Origin: Rhizophagus clarus
Lineage: Eukaryota > Glomeromycota > Glomeromycetes > Glomerales > Glomeraceae
NCBI GenBank assembly: GCA_015698045.1
Contig: BLAL01000304.1
Location: 558,001 to 622,000 of the forward strand
DNA: 64,000 nucleotides
Direction: 5' to 3'
Shown: piece after piece, positions 35,283 through 46,919 of the stretch
Layout: each line of letters begins with the position of its first letter
How positions within the stretch are numbered: position 1 is the stretch's first letter
Position numbers and translations under genes: made by a program
The notes under the pieces: model-generated
The model's input: the letters and a program-made list of their open reading frames with translations, nothing else
Told to the model about the DNA's origin: nothing
Database searches by the model: none

Positions 35283-35438
35283 ATGGTCCGTCACTCCCGT
35301 GGTGATCCTGTAAGGAAAATTCAACGTCAAATACGTGGAGGATTTGATAGTTCATCTAATAAGAAGAGCGCATCACAACAGCCTAGTAGCGGCACGAACT
35401 CGACCAAAAAGAAACATCAGAAATACTTTATCATTTAG
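35283..35438 (+). CDS. Possible small basic protein
   Basis: A 51-codon frame from ATG 35283 to TAG 35438. It starts MVRHSRGDPVRKIQRQIRGG, then has a Ser/Gln/Asn-rich middle and a Lys-rich end (KKKHQKYFII). Codon composition is less AT-rich than the flanks. It could be a small gene, an exon, or a leftover of the repeat-derived proteins nearby. No domain recognised. Confidence 0.3.
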   Translation: MVRHSRGDPVRKIQRQIRGGFDSSSNKKSASQQPSSGTNSTKKKHQKYFII

Positions 35439-36021
35439 TGGATTTTAATCATGAAGAAATTAGCATATAAATGACCTCCCTTTGACGATCACAGTTTTTT
35501 GTTTTATTTTTTTGTATTGTAAACTACGTTTCAGCGTTTAGAAAATGATTTTCTTAGTTAGCTTTCTTTTTGGGTCCAGCTTTTCTTCGCGCACGGTATT
35601 TGGATTCTCGGGGTAAGTACATAGGAGGGACTTCAAACTGCTGTAGTTTAGTTTCGTTTAGTCGCCTGATAGTGTAGATATAGATAGGTCTTTACTCCTT
35701 GTGGGTGGTTTCAATGTATAGGTGAACATTTTCGTTTGCCTAAGTCATAATCGTTAATTTTTTAATAAAATTTGGCTGACTTAGAACGTTCATTAAAGGT
35801 TATAACTCTTCACTTTAAGGTACGGCATACTGTAACTGGTAAATGTGTCATAACTGGTATATGTTCCATAACTGGTATTTTTTTAAGTTGTTGAAAATAC
35901 AAATTATTGTCACAGAGATTTAAAATTTATACTGTAAGCTATTTATACTATTAAATAATTTTTATACTATTAAACTATTTAGTATTTATACTATTAGCTA
36001 CTATTAAACTCTTTATATTCT

Positions 36022-36118
36022 ATGGCATCATACATAAACAGAACATTGGGATTCACACAGTTTTGCCGTCACTGCGGCCATAATCCGCTATATGCTAGCC
36101 AATTCATTGGGACTTACA
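36022..36118 (+). CDS. Possible first exon with one CxxC motif
   Basis: ATG 36022 opens a 97-nt stretch encoding MASYINRTLGFTQFCRHCGH then NPLYASQFIGTY. It ends exactly at a good donor (A|GTAAGTTTT). The FCRHCGH unit resembles half of a zinc ribbon. No matching downstream exon with a second CxxC could be identified, so the gene is incomplete or the exon is a relic. Confidence 0.35.
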
Positions 36119-36559
36119 GTAAGTTTTATTTTATCTTTTTTTTTTTATCTTGTTCATTGTAACTTCTCTTCATTCAAATAAATAAATTTACTAATATGCA
36201 CACACATATAGTTTATACTTTATTTTTTTAATTAGTTATTTTTCCGTTAAATAAAAATTTATTATCAAATTAATAATTTTAAGTAAACTGATTGCAGTGT
36301 ATAATAAGGAATTAGTTACCGAAAATCAATCCTTTGTATAATGAAATAGTTAAAACATTAAACAATTAGAGCTTACTTTTCTTTGCTTTAAAGCTAAACT
36401 TTACAGTTGTAATTCCGTATTCAACATTAATTTTAACCGCGCTATCACCATTTATCATATATTAGGAAGCATAAATTATAAATTGATTTGATAACCCAAA
36501 AATATAAAATTAAATGTTATGACATCTTGAGTAAAACAATATCTACTCTAAATGTCGTA

Positions 36560-37860
36560 GAGAGATTATCCACTGATGTTGAAACCTTTGAGGTCTTGTA
36601 GCTACTTTCGTTACCCTTTTGGACTCTCGCGGTGTAACTGGCTTCCTTGGATTGATTTTTAGAATCAGAATTTTCAGAATTGGAACTATCCAAACTGCTA
36701 CTAGTTTCTGAAAGAGCTTGTGCTTTTCCTTTTCCTTTAACCCTTTTGGACTTTTTTTTTGTCTTTTTAGTGCGCTTTATCTTACTATTGACTCATCCTT
36801 TTCTAGATGTCATTTCCGAAAGTTGGTTCTTCGCTTTCCAACTATAATCTTTATTCCATCCTTTATAATTATTATTAGGTTTCTTATGAGTTGAGGAGTT
36901 GGATGGTTCCAATTATGATTTCCTTGACCAGCCTTTCTCCTACATTGTCAAACCGCGTTGTTAAGAAGTTTGTTGGCCCTCATTTTCACCTTAAATAGTA
37001 TCATATATTTCCTCGCCAAAGATGCACACTTTTACATTGTAGTAAGTTTTGGCAAACACATAAAGTCGCCTGATATGATTTGCCCTTGGCTATGCAAATT
37101 ATATCTACCAACATTCCACGGATAATTTCTTTAATTGCATAGTAAACACGGCCTATGTTTACCTGCTTGAGGTGTGATTATCAAATCATCTAGAAAATTT
37201 GACAGTTTACGGTAAATGGATGAAATGGTAGCTTTAAGAGCTTACCCTTAATAGAGTTCATTATTTTCAATCTCTATGTAACCATTCCCTCTACTATTAA
37301 ATTGTCTACAGCGATGATTTTGATGGTTTGGACATCATAATCAGTATCGATTTATATTTTGTCTTTTCTCTGAATATGTATACATTTTGATCAATTATAT
37401 AAATCTATTGCTAAATGAGACATTAACTAATATAATCCCTCGTTGTTGTTATAAAGTACATATTGGGATGACGCTTATGTTTGACTAAAAAGGTCTAAAG
37501 TTTGTCAACGTGTGTCACAGTATTATAATTATTAACTAGGGTGATTACTGTAAATATTAAGCGAAAACTTGTTTGTGTATTTATGCGAGGAGAAGTAAGA
37601 GAAGTAAGTTATTTGTAAAGATTAATTAGGTTGATGAGGTGAAGGATTGGAATTGGTGTCGGCTTGTAAATTGTTGTTGTTGGTTGGTGAGAGTATGGTG
37701 GTGATGTGAGTTGGGAAGGTGAAGGGTTGATATTTGTATTGGCAAGTACAGTAGGTGATGAAGACCGAGTATCAGTTTATGTAGATGATGGAAATTGAGA
37801 TAATGGATTAGATGGAAGATTTGTCACATTCTTTTAAAGGTTAAGTAGTTTGAAAGCGCA
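36560..37860 (-). pseudogene. Decayed repeat-encoded protein
   Basis: The minus strand shows a long series of protein-like blocks in shifting frames. From the 5' side there is a Pro/Ser/Thr-rich linker (NPSPSQLTSPPYSHQPTTT), then IKTIAVDNLIVEGMVT, LKATISSIYRKLSNFLDDLI and YNVKVCIFGEEIYDTI. The C-terminal part is basic and serine-rich (WKAKNQLSEMTSRKG, KKKSKRVKGKGKAQALSE, LDSSNSENSDSKNQSKEASY). Stops and frameshifts are frequent. The architecture suggests a protein carried by a mobile or multicopy element, but no catalytic domain is visible and I cannot name the family. Confidence 0.4.
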
Positions 37861-39107
37861 TATGATGTTTATCTAAAAAAAAGATACTGTACAATAACAT
37901 ATTCAACTAGTCTCTTTGGTTTAAAATATGTTGAGGATGGTTTTTTGTGATATTGTAAAGATTTTACTTCCATCTGTAGAATTTCAACGTACAACAAAAT
38001 GTATATGCACCAACTGTCATTTAGTTTTTAATAATGTGTTCGAAGGGCACAACCGTTGACTCAAGGATTTTTTGAGTCACATCTTCTATAGTCCCTGCTA
38101 CGAATAGTTGAGGATTTCCGCAGCATGAGCGCTCATAGTAATAGATATTTCCTGTGTTGTTATTTTATGGATAAAAAGACGAGTTGAGGAATATTAGAAA
38201 CTAGGAAGACTTTACGAAGCAATAAGACAAGTTGGAAAGTATTAAAAACTTTTTAGTTAAAACAAAGTAGAAAAAATACAAAGTAGAAAAGTTTCAGTAA
38301 ATAAAAGTTTTAGAAAAGAAAAAAAGGAGATATTTATAAGAAATTCTCTCAAGGTCACATCGTATTGAAAAACAATAATAATATTTGAATGGCTTATTAC
38401 TTATTATGACGGAATAATTTATCAGTGTACAAGGGGGTCTATTTTTTTATTATCATCATTATCAGATTAATAGTGCACTCTAACAATAATGATTTTTATT
38501 ATTATATCTTATACAGCAATAATTATTTTTATAATAATAGATTTTCTATTTATAATTATTGTAGATAGGCTTATTTGCTTGAACATACAACTGAAAATAG
38601 GCACGAATTATTCAGATTTCTTGGAACTATTGGGTGAACAAATGGTCGTTGGGAAGTTTGCAATTATGTTGTAATTTTTGGTTACATTGGCCACTGAATT
38701 TACTATTATTAGTGATTTATGAGAAAATGTGACTATTATTGTGACTAATTTCGCATAATTGATATAATTAATACTTTGACTGTTTATATGATTGATATAA
38801 ATAATTATTTATACTCAGACGGTTAATACTTTTTCCCGTACTTGAGTATTTGACTAATACTGACTTATATGATCGATGTAAATATGACAAATATTTTTTA
38901 TATGATCGATGTAAATAATAATCATTTTTACTCAGATTGCATCAAAATTTTTCAGAGAAAGTATAATAATGGGTCATCTCAGAAAAAGTATAAATATTTG
39001 CTGTTTCAGAATAATATAAATACATTTCAAAAACAAATTTTTATTTCTCAAAAATTTTTTTATTTTTCTTAAAAATAATTAAAATATCTAAAACTAAACT
39101 AATAATT
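37861..39107. other. Upstream region of the DUF262 gene
   Basis: No gene supported. At about 38780-38935 a short sequence, TATATGAT(T/C)GAT(A/G)TAAATA, recurs three to four times with TACTCAGA nearby, an imperfect tandem repeat about 200 bp before the gene start. The rest is AT-rich without structure I can name. Confidence 0.4.
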
Positions 39108-40447
39108 ATGGATGAAGCACTTACAAAACCAAGAAATGTTTCTCACACCATATATAAGTTATATAGCTGGTTACAAAAAGGTTTAATTGACTTGAATCCT
39201 GATTTTCAAAGAGGTACTGTATGTTTAAAGTATATCATTTAATTATTTCTACAAAAAAATAAAAAAAATACATGCACGTGTAATTAATAAATAACCTATA
39301 TATGACTTATTTTTATGATAGATGTGGTATGGACAAATATCAAACAGTCACACCTGGTTGACTCCTTACTTAATAACTTTTATGTCCCACCTGTAATTTT
39401 CTCTTGTAAAAGGCTAGATAATAAAAGTTGGATGCGTGTTTGTATTGATGGAAAACAACGCCTCACATCAATATATAAGTAAGTAGCAATTTTTATTTCA
39501 GTTCATAATTAAACTTTCTACATAATGAATATAACAATAATCTGAATTATATAGGTTTATGAATAATGAAATCCCTCATATTAATCCTTCTAATGGTTAT
39601 TCAACTAAACGTTATTATAGAGATCTTGATAATAAAAATTCTTTAACAGAGGCAGAACGTGAACTATTTGAATGTTCCGAATTTATTTGTGGTAAATATT
39701 TTGATAATGATATGCTATAAATAATAATCATTTTCTTATTATTGTTTTAAAGAATCTAATTAACTTTTATATTATTTAGTTGAATACTATGATCTTACTT
39801 TGCAACAAGAACAAGAAATTTTCAGTCGTGTACAATTGGGGGTTGCACTAACTCCTGCAGAAAGACTACAAGCTATTAGCAGTCCAATGGCTGATTTTGT
39901 TCATGAAATCCACAGTCAATATTCAATGACCCTTTCTTTAATAATGGATAATAAACGTGCACGACCCTTTCAACTTATTATACAATCTTTACATATGATT
40001 GAAACTGAACCAGAAAAATTTAATGCTACTCCCATCACAATTTCTAAATATTTAAAAAAAGATCGTGAAGTTCCTGAAGGTCTCAGGGTAATGGCTAGAC
40101 AAGTTTACACAACTATAGAAGAGATGATCAACGTTAATCTTGAATTATTTCATCGTGATCATAAATTTTCTACAATAGAATTTGTCTTTTTAGCCTATAT
40201 GATTGCTAAATTACCCAAGTTACCAGTTTGTCAATATCAGCGTCGTCTTTTAGCTATGAAGAATCATGTTTGGAACAAACATAATGAAGTCAGGTTCAAT
40301 TCAACAGTCTTTAATACCTTGAAAAACTTTGTTGATAATATGAAAAATGAATTTTATTCAATTCATCAAACTATCCCGCACACTTCCCCATCTCTTTACT
40401 TTAATCCTCTCCAATCAAATTCTAAATATAATATCTATTCGAGGTAA
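39108..40447 (+). CDS. DUF262 (ParB-like / GmrSD N-terminal) protein
   Basis: Four exons, 39108..39213, 39322..39478, 39555..39691 and 39780..40447, with GT...AG introns, give 355 residues. Joined codons restore the family motifs: LNPDFQRDVVW (exons 1-2), HLVDSLLNNFYVPPVIF, the hallmark IDGKQRLTSIYKFM (exons 2-3), and LTPAERLQAISSPM in exon 4. Family knowledge: DUF262 is the ParB-fold domain of bacterial GmrSD-type restriction systems, proposed to hydrolyse NTP through the IDGQRR/K-like motif. Eukaryotic, mainly fungal, members exist with unknown role. No DUF1524 (HNH nuclease) part follows; the C-terminal region is helical and unrecognised. The protein could be a stand-alone derivative of a transferred gene. 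Start ATG at 39108 is the first in frame. Confidence 0.85.
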
Positions 40448-40678
40448 AAATGGAGTTAGGAACCTAATTAGTCCAGGGAATTTGGAAGGAAATGGATTAA
40501 TAATAATAGCAAATAGGAACGGATTTCAATTTGTTGTTTTGTTGTTTATTAATTATAATAAATTTATAATGAAAAATGTGAGGATAAATTATCGAATGTT
40601 ACAGTTACTACAAGGTACATATATCTTAACATCTGATATTTAGATGTTAAAAAAACTGGCTTATAAAAATTTTGTGTA

Positions 40679-40955
40679 CACACTCTATAAAAAAAAATAG
40701 ATACATATTTTATACGGAATAAATATGTTTAAATACTGAAGATACTGAAAATGCGTTTTATAATAATTCTGAGAGATACAGTTTTCGGTATACGTTTTCT
40801 CAGTATCATTTTATGTAAAAACGTACATAATGAGATACGGAAATTTGTCCAATTCCGTATCTCTAAGTATTATAGAACGTGCCTTTCAGTATATAATCGT
40901 ATATTATTACAAACAAATTCCATATAAAACGTATCCATTTTTTTTTATAGGGACG
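40679..40955. mobile_element. MITE with about 35-bp inverted ends
   Basis: The left end CACACTCTATAAAAAAAAATAGATAC... and the inverse of the right end CGTCCCTATAAAAAAAAATGGATAC... match over roughly 35 positions with small gaps. TA lies at both edges (40677-40678, 40956-40957), as for Tc1/mariner-type insertion. About 277 bp, no coding capacity. Internal 'tacggaat', 'gatacgg' and 'acgtatcc' words link it to the larger element at 31888..33556. It lies about 230 bp after the DUF262 stop codon. Confidence 0.7.
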
Positions 40956-40957
40956 TA

Positions 40958-42531
40958 ACAAGGCCTAAAAAGCTTCTCTCAAAAATCTAGTCATGTTTCA
41001 CTTGTTAACTCCTTTTCCAACTTTTCTTGTACATATTAACTCTTCTCTTCATCTTTTAGCGTAACACGATTAGTAAGCTTAACTTGTAAGCCTCACAAAT
41101 ACTATGAGATTAGGGCATAGGTACATGCACTCGTGGGACCAGCTATCATTGCAATTGAAACTATATTTATCAATTGTTAATACTTAAAATTTATTAAAAT
41201 TGTGATGTCCAAAAATCGAACAGTATTTAAAGGTAATCGACAACATATATATATATATATATATACGAATTAATATTACAAAATTTTAAATTAGACTTTA
41301 TACATCTAGGAAATTTAGAATCATTTTTATAAGCTGGAAATAAGTGTTAAATTACTCACATTAGTGATTGAGGATAATTTTAATGAAAAGATAATAAAGA
41401 ATGTGTAATAAATTTGATAATAATGAGAATGATGAAAAATAAGAATGTTAATTATGAAAATAAAGATTATGAAAATCAGAGTATATGTTATGGAATTGAT
41501 GAGGATTATAATTATGAGTTTATAGTTATAGAGTTATGTGTCAATATATGTATTATTATATTAGATTAAAAAGTATATTAAAGACAGAAGGATCTAACTA
41601 AGTTCATTAAATTTATTCATATTTTGTTTGGTTTCTGTTATAAATTCAAGAATATGTTGAATATGTTTTATTTTATTTGTTTTTTGGGAGTTTTTTTTTT
41701 CTTGAGAGTTAGGATTAGAATTTATACAATAAAATGAATAAATTGTTGAATGGTTGAGTTTTATGAAATTTTCATAATAATATTCAATTAATCTTTATAG
41801 AACTTAATGTATAATATTTGATTGGTTTTATTTTAAAATAATCTTTGATTATTAATTTAATATAATTTGATTTTATATTATGAGATGTTGAAGTAAAAAA
41901 ATGACTATTAAGAAAAATAAATAAACTTCTATTATACATCAAGATTTTAACTTTTGACAAAAAACACGGAAGAAAAGAGGAGAAAGAAGGGAATCTTTTT
42001 AGATTGTCATTATATTTTCACCTTTGTTTATATTCCTTCGTTTAATAAAGTGTAACGAAACACCATTAGAGTGTCCAAAGCTTCAATTCACAATATATTA
42101 TCAACCTTTAAAATATGTATTACAATGAAAACTACACATCTTATGCTAATTTGCGGATGAATGAACAGAATTATCGAATTTGTTTTAATGAATTTCAAGA
42201 AAATGTGACTATGCAAAAATCACGAGCGAGGAATTTTTATTGATAGAATGCACATGCGATTCGACAACCCAGCTACACTTCAGAAATAAAAGTTTATTAT
42301 GTACATAAGTTTAGTAATTTTGTTATTGATAGAGGAATTACTTAATAATTTGTAAATTAAATCATCTATAGAATGGATCATTTATAATTATTGATGATTA
42401 TTTAGAGTTTTTAAAGAATTTAAATAAAGAAATGATATATTGAATTTTATTCTCTTGTAATTTATTGAAACAACGCCTTTAATATGTAACATCAAAATCC
42501 CAAAATAATATGATTGTATAAACCAATACCA
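40958..42531. other. Intergenic, (AT)n and degenerate duplicated flank
   Basis: An (AT)n tract lies at about 41248-41268. The stretch 41380-41830 resembles 47800-48210 in order and wording (for example TTTGTTTGGTTTCTGTTATAAATT and GAATGGTTGAGTTTTATG), so it seems to be an old direct duplication flanking the F-box pair. No gene supported. Confidence 0.45.
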
Positions 42532-43998
42532 TTAACTAAATAATAAACCATTCTTACCTAAAACATTTGAATAGCCTATTACCCCTTTATCAAAATATTT
42601 CCTAATAACTTTTATTTGTTCTATCGTAATAGTTTCACTAAAACCATTTTTAATATCAAAACAAATTAATTTTCGTTCCCTAAAGCTTTCAAAAAATTTT
42701 TCAAGAGCGGTAACAGAATAATTCCAATAACCACTAATTTTAATGATATTTAAATATTTTGGGGAATATTTGGATAACATATCTAATAATTTATCTCCTA
42801 CGTTGTCTTTTTCAATCACACTATCATTAAGTTGTAAACTCTTTAAAAATTTACAATTAATTAATAATGATTTTACATAAATCAAATCTTTAGATCCAAT
42901 ATATGTAGTTAAGTACTTAAGCTTTGGACAATTATTAGCGATTGCTTTAAGTAGCATTCCTGTATTATCAGTAAAAGTATCAAATATATTAATTTCAACA
43001 TACCAAAGATTTCCTTTGGTTTTTTCAATTAACATTGCTAGCTCCTTACAACAAATTAAGTAATCCTCGAAAATAAAGGATTCAAGATCCGGAAATGTTG
43101 AGGTTGCTAAATATTTTAGCTGTCCTTGATTATCATCTTGATAATCTTCACAATAAGAATGACGAATTGTTAAATCTTTTAGATTAACGAGTGAAGTTAA
43201 AAATGAAAGTGGGATAATACAAACTGAATCTTGTAATGTAATATTATTTATCGTACAACCTTTTTTTGCTAATATTTTGCTCAGTTCCTTACAAGTCATC
43301 TTATCAATACTAATAATATTAATGCAAAAATTAAATGACACACTTTTTAAGTTTCTCTGTGCATCGATCAAAGAAATTAATCCAGGAATATCCCGAGTAC
43401 AATTACAAACACTTAATTTACTTAAATCTTTACAAATACGTGCCATCTCAAAAAGATCATCGGAATTTACTAAATATAGATTAAGATCTAAGCTATAAAG
43501 TTGAGAGAAACATGTTAAAGCTCCAGGAAATGATGATAAATGTTTATAGGCTATCCATTCCAATTCTTTAATGTTTTTACATTGATTAATAAATAACTTA
43601 TAGATTTCTTGTTCTAAAAGATTTCTTTCTTTTGAATAATCCCCTATTTCTTTTTTAAATACCATATCTCTAATGTCACTTATGATTTTACCACTTATAA
43701 ATTTACAAAAGCTAATATAATTAAATGTTGGTGGTCTCGAAAGAATTATTTGTGGTAATTTAATGTTATTTTCAAGTAAAAGTTGTTTTGAAGAGGTTGG
43801 TAGACAAGAAAGTATTGTATTATAAAATTTTTCTCTCGATTCGTCAAAAATTGAAAAGTTTTGACATTTTTCCCATAAGATAGGAACTGCCAAACGACAC
43901 CATTCTCTATTAACTAAAAGACATGAATATAAGGATTCATTATCTTCTTGTAATTCTTTGAAAACAAGAATAAGACAGTCGGCATTTAATTTTTCCAT
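42532..43998 (-). CDS. F-box/LRR-like protein
   Basis: Intact frame of 488 residues. F-box (residues 1-45: KLNADCLILVFKELQEDN, LYSCLLVNREWCRLAVPILW) followed by irregular leucine-rich repeats (GALTCFSQLYSLDLNLYLVN, LISLIDAQRNLKSVSF, NTGMLLKAIANNCPKLKYL). It is the sister of 45570..46919, sharing most blocks, but has an extended C-terminus (VIRKYFDKGVIGYSNVLGK) that the sister lacks. The 9623..11062 gene has an equivalent C-terminal extension. SCF substrate-receptor role is inferred from the F-box. The ATG at 43996-43998 follows an A/T tract. Confidence 0.9.
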   Translation of the reverse strand: MEKLNADCLILVFKELQEDNESLYSCLLVNREWCRLAVPILWEKCQNFSIFDESREKFYNTILSCLPTSSKQLLLENNIKLPQIILSRPPTFNYISFCKFISGKIISDIRDMVFKKEIGDYSKERNLLEQEIYKLFINQCKNIKELEWIAYKHLSSFPGALTCFSQLYSLDLNLYLVNSDDLFEMARICKDLSKLSVCNCTRDIPGLISLIDAQRNLKSVSFNFCINIISIDKMTCKELSKILAKKGCTINNITLQDSVCIIPLSFLTSLVNLKDLTIRHSYCEDYQDDNQGQLKYLATSTFPDLESFIFEDYLICCKELAMLIEKTKGNLWYVEINIFDTFTDNTGMLLKAIANNCPKLKYLTTYIGSKDLIYVKSLLINCKFLKSLQLNDSVIEKDNVGDKLLDMLSKYSPKYLNIIKISGYWNYSVTALEKFFESFRERKLICFDIKNGFSETITIEQIKVIRKYFDKGVIGYSNVLGKNGLLFS

Positions 43999-45569
43999 TT
44001 TTTTTTTTTTTAAAGCAAAAAAAGAGAAAAAAAAAGAATTTACGTACGCCTTTTATGCAAATTTGGTTAATACACATATAAAAGTACAATGATCCTTGCT
44101 TTGTGTTACAAAATCGTAGCTTGAGAAAATTATTGCATGTAGATCCGTTTAACACATCTGCCGCAGTTGTATCAAAAAGAAATTAAATTAGTAAATCACG
44201 TATTTCCAAAGTTTGAAAAGTATTTAATGAACTCAATTTAGTTAATAAAAAAATAACTTTCGAAGTATCTCAAATGATATTCTAATTAAATAAGCCTTTC
44301 TGTATATTGGATTATCATCATTATTGTCATTATTGTTGTTACAATCAATTTGTTTTTATTAATTAATTTATTAAAGAAATTTACAATAAAAATTGCAAGA
44401 TGTGTATATAATCATATCAGATCTATTATGTGTTATTGGTAACAAGTTATGAGAAATATGATTGAATTTCTACAGAAAAAAAATAATAAAGTATAATAGT
44501 ATTGAAAAATACGTGACACTTAATGATTTGTATTTAATACTTTTAATAAAAGTTAGTCATAGAATTTCATGATGTATAATCATATCAGATCATCTCCGAT
44601 CAAATATTATGTGTTATTATTAGTAACAAGTCATGACAAAAATATGATTTAAAAAAAAAAAATAAAAAAATACGTAGATATTTTGACTAAATATTTTGTA
44701 ATTTGCATAAATTAAAATCAATATGATGTCTTAATTATTCTATTTAGGTCAACTATTGATCATTGTGAACATCAGATGAGTAGGAATAATAATGTTATTA
44801 CATTATTACAAACTCGTATCACATGATGAAAAAATAATATAAAAGAAACAAAATCTGGATATTGAAATTTTATTTTTTTTTTATTTTTTATCCTTGCTAT
44901 AGGAAATTTCAACATTTGTAATTATACTTTTTGTAATTATGGTAAGTTATCATTTTATAAATGTTCTTGCAAGAGAAGATATTCATGTGTACATGGCTGT
45001 TTTTGCCATGGTTCTATAATTCGTTTTTTTTTATAATAAACAATATGGCAAGTAGAATAGGTTGATAAGTTAGTGAAAATTTGATATTATATTTAATTTT
45101 TGTGTTCTTTTTTATGAAATTTCTTATATTAGTAAAATATTTAAATTTTCCAATTTATTGTAATTTTCCTCTGTTTAATTATATTTCTAAAAGATTTTGC
45201 AAAAATGGATAATTTATAATTATTTGTTGAAATTTAAGAAATGAAAATTATAATTAATTGATCAATTATGATATCTAATGAAAGAAACGATGAGTAAGCT
45301 TATTATATCCAAAAGTTTATTTTTGATGTTTTCAATTGAATAGCCAGGTAGGAACCATTAAATGATACCAGTTTCTATTAATTAGAAAAAAAAAGCAGGA
45401 ATATAATGAATTTATCCATTTTGTAATTCATTGAAAATAAAAAACGAAGCATCTATTTCCTTCTATTTTATTCAGAAAAAATATAAATTCATCTACAAAT
45501 AAGAAATATCTTTGATGTGAACATATAATTAAAAATTACTTTTTTAAGTACGTGTCCTCCTCTTTAAAA
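43999..45569. other. Spacer between paired F-box genes
   Basis: The first 150 bp upstream of the 43998 start resemble the region upstream of 46919 (ACG(T/C)ACGC(C/T)TTTTA, AATTTGGT(T/A)A), so the promoter was probably duplicated with the gene. A phrase ATAATCATATCAGAT...TATGTGTTATT...GTAACAAGT occurs twice (about 44410-44450 and 44575-44630). No gene seen. Confidence 0.45.
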
Positions 45570-46919
45570 TTAATTATCTATAATATTGAAACAAAGTAAT
45601 TTTCGTTCTCTAAAACTTTCAAAAAATTTTTTAAAAGCATCAATAGAATACTCCCATTCTCCACTAATTCTAATATTACATAAACCTTTTGGAGAAAATT
45701 TTGTTAAAATATCTAATAATTCATCTCCTATGTTGTAATTACTATTTAAACTTTTAAAACATAAATTCGTTAAATTTTCGCAATTAATTAATAACGACTT
45801 TACATAAATTAGATCTTCAGGTCCAAGATATGTAGTTAAATAATTAATATTTGGGCAATTATTAGCAATTGCTTTAATTAACATTCCTGTATTCTCTGCA
45901 GATTTATTGAATGTAGTGATAGAGATATATGTAATATTTCCTTTTGTTTCTTCAATTAACATTGCTAACTCTTTAAAATATGGTGAATAACTGTCAAAGT
46001 CAAGGGTTTCAAAATTTGGAAATTTTGAAATTGATAAATATTTTTGAAGTTCTTTAATCTCTTTTTCATCACTTTCATAATCATGACGAATTGTTAAATT
46101 TTTTAGATTGACGAATGATGTCAAAAATGAATGTGGAATAGCACCCACTGAGTTATATAATGTAAGATTATCTATCGTACAACCCTTCTTTGCTAATACT
46201 TTGCTTAGTTCTTCACAATTCCCCTTCTTAATAATATTAAAACTAAGCGATACACTTTTTAAATTTCTCTGTGCATTAATCAAAGAAATTAATCCAGGAA
46301 CATCTTGAGAGCAACCATAAACAGTTAATTGATTTAAATGCTTACAGATATGTGCCATTTCAAAAAGATCATTGGAATTTACTAAACTTAAACTAAGAGC
46401 TAGGCTATAAAGTTGGGAGAAGCATGTTAACGCTCCAGGAAACAATGACAAAGGATGACAATTTATCCATTTCAACCTTTTAATATTTTTACATTGACTA
46501 ATAAATAATTTATAAATTTCTTGTTCTAAAAGATTTCCTTCTTTTGAATAATTACACTTTCTTAATGTTTTTTCTTTAAATACCATATTTTTAATATTAA
46601 TTATAATTTTATAACTTATAAATTTACAAAAGCTGACATAATTAAATGTTAGGGGTTTTGAAAGAATTGTTTGTGGTAATCTAATGTTGTTTTCAAGTAA
46701 AAGTTGTTTTGAAGAAGTTGGTAGACAGGAAAGTATTGTATTGGATAATTTTTCTTTTGAATTATCACAAATTGAAAAGTCTTGACATTTTTCCCATAAG
46801 ATAGGTACTACCAAATGACACCATTCTTTATTAACTAAAAGACATGAATATAAGGACTTATTTTCTTTTTGTAATTCATTGAAAATAAGAATAAGACAGT
46901 CAATAATTAATTTTCCCAT
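45570..46919 (-). CDS. F-box/LRR-like protein
   Basis: Intact frame of 449 residues, paralogous along its whole length to 42532..43998. The F-box is KLIIDCLILIFNELQKEN and LYSCLLVNKEWCHLVVPILW; repeats include LFEMAHICKHLNQLTVYGC and LISLINAQRNLKSVSL. The product ends at FNIIDN, about 25-30 residues earlier than its sister, because of an in-frame stop (45570-45572). This may be a truncation tolerated at the C-terminus. Predicted SCF ubiquitin-ligase receptor. The start ATG aligns with the paralogue. Confidence 0.9.
   Translation of the reverse strand: MGKLIIDCLILIFNELQKENKSLYSCLLVNKEWCHLVVPILWEKCQDFSICDNSKEKLSNTILSCLPTSSKQLLLENNIRLPQTILSKPLTFNYVSFCKFISYKIIINIKNMVFKEKTLRKCNYSKEGNLLEQEIYKLFISQCKNIKRLKWINCHPLSLFPGALTCFSQLYSLALSLSLVNSNDLFEMAHICKHLNQLTVYGCSQDVPGLISLINAQRNLKSVSLSFNIIKKGNCEELSKVLAKKGCTIDNLTLYNSVGAIPHSFLTSFVNLKNLTIRHDYESDEKEIKELQKYLSISKFPNFETLDFDSYSPYFKELAMLIEETKGNITYISITTFNKSAENTGMLIKAIANNCPNINYLTTYLGPEDLIYVKSLLINCENLTNLCFKSLNSNYNIGDELLDILTKFSPKGLCNIRISGEWEYSIDAFKKFFESFRERKLLCFNIIDN

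Larger units (their letters stand above)
33557..36021. other. Mixed repeat-derived region, no intact gene
   Basis: Low-complexity A-runs at 34055-34085, a coding-like fragment at about 34177-34450, copy 2 of the 'TTCTGG(C/T)CGACACTA' repeat at 34990-35060, a small frame at 35283..35438, and short tandem phrases such as 'aactggta(t)' at 35835-35880 and 'tactattaaa' at 35935-36005. Confidence 0.4.

Noticed and set aside
43277-43498. 73-codon plus-strand frame
   Set aside because: Antisense shadow inside an intact F-box gene.
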